Below, one piece after another: positions 24,860-35,707 of a stretch of DNA of 64,000 nucleotides. Made by a program: the position numbers and the translations under genes. The notes below the pieces were generated by a model. It made no database searches. It saw nothing but the letters and a program-made list of their open reading frames with translations, and was not told the DNA's origin. Where the stretch lies: positions 713,001-777,000 of the forward strand of contig CM061251.1 in the NCBI GenBank assembly GCA_022605425.2, given 5' to 3'. The stretch's first letter is position 1; every line of letters begins with the position of its first letter. Source of the DNA: Hamiltosporidium tvaerminnensis (Eukaryota > Microsporidia > Dubosqiidae).

Positions 24860-26299
24860 TTAATCATATAAAATCGTAAGTATCATCCTAACTCCTGACA
24901 AACATAAGTCCCCCAGTAATTTTGTATGTATTTTAGCAATATTCTCATCATCAGAAGGCGTAGTATCATCAAACATCAAAACAACGTTTATAATATATTT
25001 TATGTATTCCTCATTTTCAAGAAATTTTTCAAGAAGTTGACTTTTAAATAAATCAAAAATCATTTTAAAATTCGAGCTGGCCTTATTTCCTTCTGATTTT
25101 ATCAAAATATATTTTTTCTTGCAAGCTTTAAGAAATTCTTTGATTAAATTTAATAGTTCGCTTGTAGTTTTCTTTTCTGTCTCAATCATAAAAATTTTGA
25201 TTCGATTTAAAAAAGCACTCGGTAAATTTAATATAAAGGGATGATTTAAAATCTTATCAATGTCTTTCAAGTTATCTATTGCATCATCTAAATATTTTAT
25301 AATAGAACCACTCTGATTTAAAACAGCATCTATGATTTTATCAATAAGAATCCATATAATACCTTCAAACTCTTTCGAAATCTTTTTTACATCTATTTCT
25401 TGATCTTTAACAGTTTCAAAGAAATCTTTTAGCATTTTTTTAAAGTTTTCCGAATCAGATATATATTTTGTTATTAATTGATCAATATTTGGGCGAGCTA
25501 ATGTGTCAGATACATTCTTTATTATTTCTAGTACCTCATTTTTACCAAAGGAATTGCAAGAAATAAAATTTATTGTATCAATAATGTTTTTTTTATCAAA
25601 TATATTGGCTTTTCCAAGCAAAAAAATCATGAAGTCCATAGATTCCTTCTTACTTTTAAAACTTATTTCTTCTACCTTTTTAGCCGAATCAGAACAATAA
25701 CTCATAGATACTTTTACAGAATTTTTTTTCATTTCAAACGTTTCATAAGAGCCTTCCCCATTCTTGGTGAATCCTTCTAATAAAGAAATTGTTTTGTTAA
25801 TAAAATTAAACTCAGATAAACCACCTGAAAGAAATATTCCAAGCTTAGTTAAAATAGATGGATCATAGCACTTCCAAAACTTTTTTAGGCGATCAATTGA
25901 AAACAAATACGGGAACATAACAATATTATAAATTTTTGCAACCAAGTCATCAACGTTAACACTTTCTAATATTTTCTTTTGGTTTTCTTTGTTTTTATCG
26001 AGAAAAATTTTACAGCACTTAAATAAGTCATCAAAATGTTGGTAAGAAAAGCATACACTTATATCAATAGCGTTTTGCTCTTTTATGTGTATTATGCCTA
26101 TGTTATTGTTGGTATTAACCCATTTCCTCAATCTTTTACATTGTGAGGAAGCCGTAAATTCATTGAATTCATTGAGAAGCTTTCGTTTCATTTTTATACC
26201 AAGGAAAAGTGAAAGTGACACGATCACTAGCGCAATTGAACATATGAATACTCCAATACCAAATATAATTTTATTCTTTCTTGTAAACACCATACCCAT
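24860..26299 (-). CDS. Paralogous single-pass membrane protein, copy A
   Basis: The first true ATG is at 26299, giving 479 aa; the open frame extends further upstream only by a TTG. The paralogue at 28925-30400 starts with the same MGM, which supports this choice. The N-terminus is MGMVFTRKNK followed by one transmembrane helix (IIFGIGVFICSIALVIVSLSLF) and a basic stop-transfer KMKRK. The rest is a helical, soluble domain of about 440 residues with conserved blocks shared with the paralogue: EFTASSxxKRLRK, the LSYQH block, FxxKxxISLL, ILTILYD at the C-terminus. No known domain is recognised. Topology (short inside tail, long body) suggests a membrane-anchored or exported protein. Upstream there is no CCC motif, but a GTAAATT-ATAAATATA-like block is shared with the paralogue. 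Confidence 0.75.
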   Translation of the reverse strand: MGMVFTRKNKIIFGIGVFICSIALVIVSLSLFLGIKMKRKLLNEFNEFTASSQCKRLRKWVNTNNNIGIIHIKEQNAIDISVCFSYQHFDDLFKCCKIFLDKNKENQKKILESVNVDDLVAKIYNIVMFPYLFSIDRLKKFWKCYDPSILTKLGIFLSGGLSEFNFINKTISLLEGFTKNGEGSYETFEMKKNSVKVSMSYCSDSAKKVEEISFKSKKESMDFMIFLLGKANIFDKKNIIDTINFISCNSFGKNEVLEIIKNVSDTLARPNIDQLITKYISDSENFKKMLKDFFETVKDQEIDVKKISKEFEGIIWILIDKIIDAVLNQSGSIIKYLDDAIDNLKDIDKILNHPFILNLPSAFLNRIKIFMIETEKKTTSELLNLIKEFLKACKKKYILIKSEGNKASSNFKMIFDLFKSQLLEKFLENEEYIKYIINVVLMFDDTTPSDDENIAKIHTKLLGDLCLSGVRMILTILYD

Positions 26300-28019
26300 C
26301 GTATTAAAAATGCTATTTATATTTATATAATTTACCCATTTAGGTACATTCAAACGAATTTAATTTATTTTTTTTAATATTTATTTTTATCATTAAAATA
26401 TTTTCGTTTTCGCCGATAAATTAAAAAAAATATTTAATCATTAATGTTTTATTTGACCAATTTCTTTTATATCAGAATAACATGTTTTTAATCTATAAAA
26501 TGTTTGATCGGCTGATTAAAATAAAAATGTTGTTGTAGAATATCTGGATCTATGGAATATAAGCACATAATATGGGTCTCTATTTCTATAATATTACAAA
26601 ATATTGTCTTATTCCAACCGATAAAAAATATTTTTGTTTTATTTTTATCCGGTATTATTTTTTATCTACTTAGTCAATTCAATACATTGTTAAAAAAAAC
26701 TATATATTTACATATTTTCTCAGATATTTTTATATATAATAAGGTACTTCTATAGATTAAACAAAAATATATATTTAAAAGACGAAAATAATATAGGCTA
26801 CAATTTCTATACTTCAAATACAAATTTTTCTTGCGTAATCAAAATGCGTAATTATATATTTAAAACCATAGCTATATATCTTGCATTTTGGAAAGATATA
26901 TAGAAAGTTTCTATATCCTATAAGCAATTTTATTGAATTTATTTCCACAATATTGCTTTTAATTCAATAAAATGTGGTAAATTCTATCAAAAAATTTCCA
27001 ATTCCATTTTGTCTAACTTTATCAATTGAATATTCAATAAAACGTTTTAATCAAACTAGACGTGAGCTCGTAGAATCGAACTTTCTTTTGCATTCATAAG
27101 AAAAACTTTCCAGAAATAATCTTAAACCAAATTATCTGAGCAAAGTTTCTCAACATTTTCAATGAAAATTTCTTTATATCGTCTAATATGTTTCTCGTAG
27201 GTTATTTTTAGTCTTTGATTTGCAAATTATTGCCCGCTTTGAGAAATTTACCAATAAAAACTTAAGCTTTATTAACTTGCCATATTTCTTCTTCTTTTAT
27301 ATTTACTTTCATTTCTTGCTAACTTCAGCTAGCGTTTTAATTTAGTCTTTTCTTTTTCCACCTATTTTCATTCAATTCTGTGTTTTTCTCGAAAAAATTT
27401 ATATTTGTGATTTTTGTATGAAAAAATCGTGCTTTTTAACAATATGTTGCATTGGTTATTCATTATATCAATTGTCAATTATTTTAATTAAAAATCCTTT
27501 GATTTAATCAAGTATAAAGTTCCACGAAGCTATTCAAGCAAAATTACTCTTTGGAATTATTATTGACAATTTGAATGAATTACCAGAAGCTTGTAAAAGC
27601 AGCAATCCTATCATACAATATTTTATGCAAATGTATATTCTTAGAAAAGAACGCTCAACAAAGTGATGTATTTTTTAAAAAATGAAAACGTTAGAAAAAT
27701 TAAAAAAATAAATTTATTACTTTATTCTTGATAAATAATACTATTTAGAAAAAAATTATGGAAATTTAGTATTGAAGATTTTGTTTAAAAAAATAGATTT
27801 TTTTAGTTTTTTAAGTTCAGTTCTACTCAGTATTATTGGTTAGGTAAGACTTATGGACAAATAGAAATAGACATGTCTTAATTGTGCACTCTTGTTGGTT
27901 TCTATAGTCTTTTAACCAATTAAACATTTCTAGGTGAGTCGGCGTCGTCGTCGGAACATTTCTGAATTATATAAATGCTTCATTCTTCATAGCATACTCC
28001 TTTATATTTAAAAATATCC
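26300..28019. other. Spacer between repeats and paralogue A
   Basis: A 67-codon hydrophobic plus-strand frame (26552-26755, MEYKHIIW...) lies divergent to paralogue A but has no CCC motif or recognisable family. Otherwise AT-rich with nothing supported. Confidence 0.35.
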
Positions 28020-28705
28020 CTCCTTTTAAAAAAGTAGCAAATGTTATATTTGTTTTCATGATATTAACGCATCTAGGTTTAAAAAAAACAATCAAATACC
28101 AAAAACAATTATTATTCTCTAAGATACCTATAACCCGAAGTCTTTCATCTAAAAGATGAGTAGAAGCCATTAAATAGCAAGAATATTACCATTGTTCGTT
28201 AATGTCTGTTGTAAAGAGTGTGATCGTGGGCTTAAACCCACCCGGGCTTCCTAATTCTAGCGGAATTGTCATTTACACTGGACTTATCAATAAAATAAAC
28301 TTTTATCTATATATATTTCAGAGATTTACATGGGGTCCACCTAGACAGTGCAATGTCATACCAACAGGTATAACCTACTACTTAGCTTTTCGGGCTTTAA
28401 AGAGTTTTATTTTTATATATCCTAGGCGCTAAGTCTTTAATCCGAGTGAGCAAGGCTAGGTTTCCATGCTTTTACATGGCAATTACCTACATGTTCAGCT
28501 GCGGCCTTTGATCCAGTTACATAAAAAACCCAAGTAAATTTGCAAAAAAAGTTTCTCCATTTCTTAGACCTCTCCTCCTCATAACAACTCCCATGGAACA
28601 ACCGAAGATGAAGTGTGGTTTTATTCCCACCAAAAATCCAAACAATGATCCTCACACACTCATTGCCAAACAGAAAGTTTTTTATGTGGTTATCCACCCT
28701 TTACT
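28020..28705 (+). repeat. ~690-bp interspersed repeat, copy 2
   Basis: The best-preserved copy; blocks as in copy 1. On its minus strand an 86-codon frame (28437-28697) is open, but the corresponding region is broken in the other copies, so coding is not supported. It sits between the two membrane-protein paralogues. Confidence 0.8.
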
Positions 28706-28924
28706 AATATTCTTATAATATATCTTAAATCCTGATAACATAAATTCTTAATGAATTTTAATAGTTATAGCAATTTTAATTATTGTGAAGAGGATACTAA
28801 ATCTTGAAATTTTACAAATATCAAGCAATTACAAATACCTAGCGATTTTAGGAAGCTAGATTTTTCATGTTTAAAAAATAAATATAAATTACAACTTAAA
28901 TTTATAAAATTACAGAAATAAACT

Positions 28925-30400
28925 TTAATCGTATAATATAGTCAAAATAACCTTAAAAAGCGATAAACACATTTCATCTCGTAATTTTATGTGCATTTTA
29001 AAAAGTAAATCATCGTCAGAACTAAAGTTCTCTAACATAACAACAATGTTTTTTAAATATTCTATCATTTCTTCATTTTCAAGGAATATTCCAATGAATT
29101 TGCTTTTAAAAAATTTAACGAACGTTTTAAAATCCTGATTGTTGTTCATTGTATTGATTTGAATATTTTTTTCGTTTATATTTTCTAGAAGTACTTTAAA
29201 TAACTTCAATAGCTTGATCGTAGTGTTTTTTTCGGTTTCAAAAATGAAAATTTTTATTTGCCTTAATATTTGTGAGGATATATCAAGTCTTTCTATTTCA
29301 TTAAAAAATTTGTTGAAACTTTCTATGGCATTTTCTGGTTCATTTATCCACTCCATAACGTCTTCTTTGTTTTCTAGATAAATATTAAGCAATTTTCTAG
29401 CAAACACCCAAGAAAATCTTTCGAATTCGTTTAAAATCCATTTTAAATCATTTTCTTCCTTTCTAAATTCTTGCAAAAATTCTGAAATCATTTTCTTAGG
29501 TTCTTCTGTAGCAGGAATATATCGACTAACTAACTTATCAATATCGGGGATAAATAGTATACCAAGAAAATTCTCTAATATATCTAGTAGAAAACCTTTC
29601 AATAAAATATCTGAAGAAATTTTTGTCAATGTATCATAAATATTGTTTAAATCAAATATGTTGGCTTTACTTAAGAGGAAGATAACAAAATCAGTTGTGT
29701 TTTTGCTTTTTAAACTGATTTTCTCCGTTTTTTCATATAAAAATTCTGCGTTCGTTATCATATCTGCAATTTTATGAATCTTTGATAATACATTAACAGA
29801 ATTATCTTTAATTTCAATCGTAATATAACCGAATTCGCCTTCATTTCTGCTCATTTCTTGCAATAATGAAATTATTTTGTCAATAAAATTGAATTCGGAT
29901 GCACCTCGTATGAGAACTAGTCCAAATTTTGTTAAAATATCAGGTTTATATTTCTTCCAAAAAATATTCAGTTTCTCAACAGACATCAAATAAGGAAGGA
30001 AAACAACATTATAAGATTTAGTCATTATATCATCTATTGTGTAACCTTCAAGTAATTTTTCCTTATTTTCATCATTACCGTATAAAAAAAGCTCACTGCA
30101 CTTAAATAGCTCATTGGCATGTTGATAAGAAAGACAAGGACTTATACTAAGCTTTCCTTCTTCTTTAATATTAAAAATACCTATATTTTTATTCCTATCA
30201 ATCAATTTCCTCAATCTTTTGGCGTAAGAAGAAGCAGTAAATTCATTAAATTCGTTAAACTGTTTTACTTCTTTTGAAAGTTTTTTCTTCGCCTTTACAC
30301 CACAAAAAAGTGAAATAGATCCAATTATCACAACAATGGTACCAATTAAGATCCCCAAACCAACTATTATTTTTTTCGTTTTTAAAATTTCCATACCCAT
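28925..30400 (-). CDS. Paralogous single-pass membrane protein, copy B
   Basis: 491 aa, starting MGMEILKTKK, then a transmembrane helix (IIVGLGILIGTIVVIIGSISLF) and basic KAKKK. It aligns end to end with copy A: KQFNEFNEFTASS-YAKRLRK, NIGIFNIKEEG, CLSYQHANELFKCSELFL, LPYLMSVEKLNIFWKKY, EFNFIDKIISLLQ, IDKLVSRYI, KIFIFETEKNTTIKLLKL, and the same VILTILYD end. Similarity is moderate, so the duplication is old or the genes evolve fast. Same strand, 2.6 kb apart, separated by repeat copy 2. Function unknown. Confidence 0.78.
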   Translation of the reverse strand: MGMEILKTKKIIVGLGILIGTIVVIIGSISLFCGVKAKKKLSKEVKQFNEFNEFTASSYAKRLRKLIDRNKNIGIFNIKEEGKLSISPCLSYQHANELFKCSELFLYGNDENKEKLLEGYTIDDIMTKSYNVVFLPYLMSVEKLNIFWKKYKPDILTKFGLVLIRGASEFNFIDKIISLLQEMSRNEGEFGYITIEIKDNSVNVLSKIHKIADMITNAEFLYEKTEKISLKSKNTTDFVIFLLSKANIFDLNNIYDTLTKISSDILLKGFLLDILENFLGILFIPDIDKLVSRYIPATEEPKKMISEFLQEFRKEENDLKWILNEFERFSWVFARKLLNIYLENKEDVMEWINEPENAIESFNKFFNEIERLDISSQILRQIKIFIFETEKNTTIKLLKLFKVLLENINEKNIQINTMNNNQDFKTFVKFFKSKFIGIFLENEEMIEYLKNIVVMLENFSSDDDLLFKMHIKLRDEMCLSLFKVILTILYD

Positions 30401-30952
30401 AGATTTTTAAAACAATATATATTTATCCAATTTACTATATAAAGGGTATTACTGGCAAATTTAATTAATTTTAATTTTTTTATGCTTAAAGATATAAAAA
30501 TTATTTATATTCCAAAAAAGTATTTTAACGCATTTATTTCTTTTATCAGCATTAAAAAAAATTTTAAAAATTAATTAACTGATTAAAATAAATCGGATTC
30601 TCTTTAGTTTTTTTGTTCGTGACATCAATTATGAAATAGAAAGCCTTTTTAATGAAGGAAATATCTTATTTGGGGAAATATATGTTAGCACCAACTAATA
30701 TTACATGTAAATCGATATAAACTAATTTTTAATTAGAATAAGCTACATTTGTACTGAACAATATAGTTATATCTCTGTATAAGTTTTTTACAATTACAAA
30801 CTTAGATAAACATTGTATTTATAGTATGTTATACAACACAAATATAAATACGCTTAGAAAATGACTACAAATAACTAAATTTTACCTAAAAAATATGAAA
30901 TTCTTTCTATGAATTAAGAAATTTATACAGAAAAAGTATTTATTATCTTTGC
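30401..30952. other. Upstream region of paralogue B
   Basis: AT-rich, no gene. The promoter-proximal block at about 30415-30450 resembles that of paralogue A. Confidence 0.35.
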
Positions 30953-31290
30953 TTAAAATGTAAGTCTCTGAAATATATCTTAACAGGAAATTTATTGGGT
31001 TCAGAAAGTGTAGAGTAAGTGGCAAGGCTGCATAGTCTTGGGGGAGCCCAGGAGGGGCTTCGGTCTTCGATCACACTCCATGCAACGGACATTAACGAAC
31101 TTCAGGAAACTGCATCGCCTATTAATTAGGTTATACATACCCGGTAGATAAAAGTATTTGGGACGTAGGTATCGCTGGAGGTATAGATATAGTGTTGGGG
31201 TTGCAGTCGTATATCTTAAACCTAGAACTGCGTTGATGTCATGAAAACAAATATAACACTTACTACTGCTTTAAAAAAATGTGATACTTT
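30953..31290 (-). repeat. ~690-bp repeat, 5' half only, inverted
   Basis: Reversed relative to the other copies: the complement reads the gtgttatatttgttttcatgac block, the acgcagttctaggtttaaga block, then tccgttgcatggagtgtgatc and ends at tttcagagacttaca. The other half is missing, so this copy is broken near its middle. Confidence 0.7.
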
Positions 31291-31627
31291 TGAACAAAGA
31301 TATTTGCTAAAATTTATGAGTGTATTATAATTTCCATATAAGTTTGCTTGAAGTTTAAAGTATAGAACCGTTGCCTATAAAAATATATGTTTTCTAAACA
31401 AACTCGAGACTTTAACCTATCCATAACTTTTTAAAAAAGCGATTTCAGCTAAATATTATAATTTGTATCATTGGTATAATTATATTTTGTTTTTGGATCA
31501 GTTGCCTGGAACAAAACCAAAGATTTTGATTATTAAAAACCTTAAATTTATAATAATAAATTAGTAGAATAATTTAAAATAAATTTTACGTACCTTTGAG
31601 TATATAAATATAGTAAATATCACAAGA

Positions 31628-31844
31628 TGTAGAGGATGTATGATCATTTAAAAACCATCTCCTTGGAAAAGTGTGTATTGAAATAGGGTGAAGATTATTG
31701 CTGTCATGATGGTGGATATAAGGCACATTGGATCTATAGGGTAATTCCCGATAATTCCGGGTGTACCAGATTAAAAGAAACAAATGGAAACCTTCCATTT
31801 TTTCATCCTCGATACTGAAAGGTAAAAGAGAACTGGAATAAATA
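31628..31844 (+). mobile_element. Short retroposon (SINE-like) with target duplication
   Basis: About 217 bp flanked by identical direct repeats agtaaatatcacaaga (31612-31627 and 31845-31860). The plus strand ends in the box ATCCTCGATACTGAAAGGTA followed by an AATAAATA-rich tail. The complement matches 45446-45662 over nearly its whole length. The long target duplication and tail indicate retroposition through target-primed reverse transcription. No pol III promoter was firmly seen. Confidence 0.7.
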
Positions 31845-31860
31845 AGTAAATATCACAAGA

Positions 31861-33139
31861 CTAGAAATTAATATTTTAACGTTATTGCTATACCAACCTT
31901 ATTCTGTGTTACAAACATTCTTGAGGTATACATCATTATATTAAACAATTAAAATCTGTCTATAAAAACATTCTTAGAAAACTCGGTTTCTATAGACGTT
32001 GTTTCTCCTTAAAATATTATCATTTTTATAGAAAAGTAATATTACTTGAAGATATTTTAGGAACAAAATCGATCCCCAATGAAGTAAAATGTACGATATT
32101 CCTTTTTTTTGAAATACAAAAAATTCTGCAGAAGAAATTCTCGCGTTTTATTGTAACGAGAAATTTTCTTGTTAGTGATAATGACACATCCTATTGATTC
32201 TAATGATCTGTGAAGTTATGCTCCTCGATTTATATATTCCGATAGAGTCTCATGCTATATTAAGACTTAAACATGCAATGAGATCTTCAAATATATACCA
32301 ATGGAATTTTAAAATTTTTTTTATTAATGATAAACAAAGATTGATATAGTATCATCTGACAGTAAGAAGTTGTAAAACAAAAACTTACCGAAAAATTTTC
32401 TCTTGGATTTTAATTCATTAGCTAAAGGCATGACACTCTAATTTTCTAGAATAATTGACATAAAGAGAATAGTAATATTCACTTTTCCTGATTATACAAT
32501 ACAGATGTTCCAATATAAAAGAATCAAACACAAAGCCTAGATTCTTCTTGTAAAATGTTGAATTTCTCTCTAATAATATCAATTTTACTTCACTACAATG
32601 ATCTTAACCATTTACAAAATGCGTGAAATAATATTCGTTAAAATACAAGGTATTCAATATAGTATTAAAAATAAATATGAACTAGATTAAGCATTTATGT
32701 AATATTTTGAGATATGATTGGATTATCCCCTTTGGAAAATTCAAGTTTCAAAACAATTTATAATATTTACAATATAATATCCTCAATAAGAAATTTAGGT
32801 TTATAAAGAATAATTATTTTTTGTATGAAAGCTTTAACTCTAAATGCAAATATTATCTATTTGATGAAATATTTAAAATTTTTCTATTGTTTTTCTAATT
32901 CATGTTTTTCTCTATGTTTTAAAAAGATGTGATACTTTTAAATAAAGTTAAGCCATATAAAGAATGTATATAAATCAAATGTAAGTTACAATTTAGATTT
33001 TTGAGTTATAAAGACATTTACTTTTCGAAAACACAAGTTTCCAAACTTTAAGTCAACTATCTATATAATAATTTAACAGCTAATTAACCTTAGGAATAAT
33101 CTTTGAATATATTATAAGTAAAAACTAGTGTGGATTTTT
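31861..33139. other. Gene-free AT-rich stretch
   Basis: No gene. About 32925-33060 resembles DNA flanking the inverted repeat fragment at 31290 (atgtgatactttt block), suggesting another diverged repeat piece. Confidence 0.35.
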
Positions 33140-33159
33140 ATTACCTACTTGTATTGTTA

Positions 33160-33660
33160 AACCATGATTATTACTTACTTACTTAATCAATAGAATTACG
33201 GCTCATTAAGAACCCTGACGTCATTTATTATAAACTTCTGCCTATCAAGATTAAGGCTATTTCTTTTCCAATTAATATTAAGGATTCTGAAATATTTTTA
33301 ATATCATCAAATCACCTGGTTTTCGAACGACTCAAATGTCTTCGACCTTCGGGCGAATATATACATCCTTTTTAAATACTCTATTTTATAACATTCGTTC
33401 AAGATGACCCAGTAGTCGAAGTATAGTTCTTTGCATCTCGTTTACCAATCCAGTATTTAGATATAAATTTTAAAGCTCGATGTTATTACGAATTCTCCAA
33501 TCTAATTGCTGATTTCTTATTAGTCCGTATATTCTCTGTAGTATTTTTCATTCCCACATGCCTAGTATCGCTTCATTACGCTTTGTCAACATCTAAGTTT
33601 CGCAGTAGTATATCACTATGGGTTCAAGAATAGTCTTTTATATTATTTTTTTGCTTTTCC
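33160..33660 (-). mobile_element. LINE 3' end relic
   Basis: Broken minus-strand frames read RNEAILGMWE-KILQRIYG, WRIRNNIEL, then MQRTILRLLGHLERM. This is the C-terminal signature of RTE/CR1-type LINE polymerases (W-R-N-EL ... RLxWLGHxxRM). It ends, on the minus strand, in a TAAG microsatellite (about 33168-33184), a usual LINE tail. Only the last ~170 codons and 3' end are present, that is a 5'-truncated insertion. Confidence 0.7.
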
Positions 33661-33861
33661 ATCTGAAAAGTGTTGATTTTAAGATTTTCTGTGAAGCCAA
33701 AACATGCATTCTTTTTTTCTTTAACTCTCTATTTTATTTCTACATTATTCTCTTTGATATTACAACTTGCTTTATATAAGTCCTTCCTTAAATTCACATC
33801 TTTATTCCCCTTTCCACTATTCAGTTTAAAAAATTTTTCACCAAAATATAAAAAAAAGTCG

Positions 33862-33864
33862 CCC
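33862..33864 (+). promoter_or_regulatory. CCC start-proximal motif
   Basis: CCC 16 bases before the ATG at 33881, separated by an A-rich leader. Confidence 0.4.
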
Positions 33865-33880
33865 TAAAAAAAAGAAAAAA

Positions 33881-34429
33881 ATGTCCAAAAAAATACAATT
33901 CAACGATATATCAGACCTAAACGAAATATTTAACGTAATTGAAGAAATATTACCGCCAAAAAAAGAAGAAGACATTTTATTTCTAAAGAAACTTCGATCG
34001 ATTCTAAAAGCAAATTCCTCATTTACCAAAGAAGAACCCAAAGACACTATTTTGTCAAAAATAGCTGAAAAAGAAGAAGAAAGAGATATTAAAATGGTTG
34101 ATTTGGCTTTTTCAAGAAGAGATCTTCCTTTACAATTGTCAGTCGAGTACCAAAAAAACATACAAGCAGTAAAAAATCAATTACAAGAATTTAAAGAACA
34201 GAAATCTATAAACGAAACTACATCTCGCAAATCCTCTCATAAATCTCTGTTCCCACCAGAATATTATAATAATATTTTAAAAGACATTTTACATATAAAA
34301 AATCAAATACCTGTTTACAAAACAAAATTAGACCGAACAAAAGAAATTATTTTAAGTGAACAAACAGAACCTAAGAGTTGTAAACGTAGTATGTTTGACA
34401 CAATAAATAATATTTTTAATGAAGAATAA
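33881..34429 (+). CDS. Hypothetical 182-aa helical protein
   Basis: Not recognised. Charged, largely helical, with Lys/Glu-rich stretches (PPKKEEDILFLKKLRSIL, EKEEERDIK) and a C-terminal half with predicted coiled-coil character (EYQKNIQAVKNQLQEFKEQ; NNILKDILHIKNQ). No transmembrane segment, no signal peptide, one cysteine. The start is supported by the CCC motif and the A-rich leader. It is the first gene of the housekeeping island. Length and composition fit a small structural subunit of a nuclear complex, but that is guesswork. Confidence 0.7.
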   Translation: MSKKIQFNDISDLNEIFNVIEEILPPKKEEDILFLKKLRSILKANSSFTKEEPKDTILSKIAEKEEERDIKMVDLAFSRRDLPLQLSVEYQKNIQAVKNQLQEFKEQKSINETTSRKSSHKSLFPPEYYNNILKDILHIKNQIPVYKTKLDRTKEIILSEQTEPKSCKRSMFDTINNIFNEE

Positions 34430-34819
34430 ATAGGTTCTTTAATAAATATTGTAAATATGGTTTTCATCAATAAAATACGTCTTTAATAATTTTAATTTGA
34501 TATTTTTTCCATTGAAATATATTCTTAAAATCATCTTTTATTTAAATCTTTTTCTATTTAATTTTTACATTTATTTAAATCTTTTTCTATTTAATAATCT
34601 TTCCATTGAAATATTTCTATTTAATAATCTTTACATTTATTTAAATCTTTTTCTATTTAATAATCTTCTTTTCTTTAAATCTTCTTCTAGGTAATAATCT
34701 TTACATTGAAATATTTCTATTTAATAATTTTTTTTTCTTTAAATTTATTTCCCCTAAAATCTCTATTTCAATTTAATAATCTCTACTTTTCTATTTTAAT
34801 AATTTTAAAGATTGTAAGA
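34430..34819 (+). repeat. T-rich imperfect tandem repeat
   Basis: From about 34530 to 34760, units built from atttaaatctttttctatttaa and ccattgaaatatttctattt recur with variation. The open frames across this block are repeat artefacts. Confidence 0.6.
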
Positions 34820-34822
34820 CCC
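34820..34822 (+). promoter_or_regulatory. CCC start-proximal motif
   Basis: CCC directly abutting the ATG at 34823; it selects this ATG over the upstream in-frame one at 34706, which lies in the repeat. Confidence 0.5.
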
Positions 34823-35047
34823 ATGGATGTGATTATAGAAGTAGATGACTTATTATTGGGTAATGAAGAATTAAAAATATTAAATTATAATGAAGAATGT
34901 ATGGAGATGAGGGTTAAAATAGGAAATAAAATATTTTTAACTAAAATTATAGAAATAAATACAACTAATGTATTAAAATATGTGGAACATAATGTTTTTT
35001 CAAAACATAAAGCTATAATAAAAAAGGAAAATGAAATAAAAATTTAG
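34823..35047 (+). CDS. Hypothetical 74-aa protein
   Basis: Begins MDVIIEVDDLLLGNEELKIL and ends KKENEIKI. I do not recognise it. Short alternating hydrophobic segments (MEMRVKIGNKIFLTKIIEI) suggest a small beta-rich fold. The open frame continues upstream to 34706 through T-rich repeat DNA; the CCC abutting the internal ATG and the composition change make 34823 the likely start. Its last codons and stop recur in the tandem repeat that follows. Confidence 0.55.
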   Translation: MDVIIEVDDLLLGNEELKILNYNEECMEMRVKIGNKIFLTKIIEINTTNVLKYVEHNVFSKHKAIIKKENEIKI

Positions 35048-35400
35048 AAATTATTTAAAACACAAATGGAAATAAAAAAATTTAGAAATTTGGAAATTAA
35101 GGATTTAGAAATTATTTAAAATACAAATGGAAATAAAAAAAAATAGAAAAAATAAAATTTACAAATTAAGGATTTAAAAATATAAAAATTCCTTTACAAA
35201 AAAAATCGACATAAAACAAATGGAAATAAAATTTACAATTGCTAATTTACAAATAAAAAAATATAAGAATATAAGAATATAAGAATATTTTAAAACACAC
35301 ATGGAAATAAAAAATAAAAAAATATAAAAATATAAGAATATAAGAATATTTTAAAACACACATGGAAATAAAAAATAAAAAAATATAAAAATCTTTTAAA
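35025..35400 (+). repeat. A-rich minisatellite following the 74-aa gene
   Basis: Units containing atggaaataaaaaaa and tttagaaatt repeat from the gene's end; the first unit includes the terminal codons and stop (gaaataaaaatttag). Later, from about 35250, a ~60-bp unit (atataagaatattttaaaac plus acatggaaataaaa) repeats. Confidence 0.6.
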
Positions 35401-35470
35401 ACAGAGCAATAATTAAAAAATAAAAATCTAATTTATTTTTTTTTTTAACCAAAAGTAATAAAAATATTTT

Positions 35471-35707
35471 TTATGAATTCTCCATTTCTTTTAAAAATAA
35501 TTCTTTGTTTTTCTGCTTGTTTTGTATTTTTTCCTGTCGTTTGACTTCTTTCTCATTTTTTTTAGATTCGTCTTTGGCACCAATAGCCCAAAACTTAGTA
35601 AGTTCTTCTTCTCTCTTTTCATCTTCCTTTCGTTTTTTTTCTTGTTCGCGTTTTTCCTTCTTTAGTTTTCCTTCTAATTTTTTTTCAAAATTTCTGGTTT
35701 TTCCCAT
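35471..35707 (-). CDS. Lso2/CCDC124-like ribosome dormancy factor
   Basis: 78 aa, starting MGK. Nearly all Lys/Glu/Arg and helical, with a single Trp in KFWAIGAKDESKK followed by EKEVKRQEKIQNKQKNKEL and a KEME end. This order (basic N-terminus, W-x-x-GAK/S-KK, RQEK, KEL-L-KEE) is that of yeast Lso2 and animal CCDC124, small proteins that bind idle 80S ribosomes at the tRNA/mRNA channel and aid recovery from dormancy. A microsporidian Lso2 is known from a Paranosema spore ribosome structure. The usual family is about 80-220 aa; the short length matches Lso2. Unlike its neighbours it lacks a CCC before ATG. A generic charged coiled coil is the alternative. Confidence 0.68.
   Translation of the reverse strand: MGKTRNFEKKLEGKLKKEKREQEKKRKEDEKREEELTKFWAIGAKDESKKNEKEVKRQEKIQNKQKNKELFLKEMENS

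Noticed and set aside
26552-26755. 67-codon hydrophobic plus-strand frame
   Set aside because: Looks membrane-like but T-rich DNA yields this readily; no CCC motif, no recognisable family.
27060-27110. Second tRNA-like box (agttcgattct on the minus strand)
   Set aside because: Stem pairing around it fails; no anticodon arm.
28437-28697. 86-codon minus-strand frame inside repeat copy 2
   Set aside because: The equivalent region has stops in the other copies, so coding is not conserved.
34497-34694. 65-codon frame rich in Phe/Leu/Asn
   Set aside because: Lies wholly in a T-rich tandem repeat.
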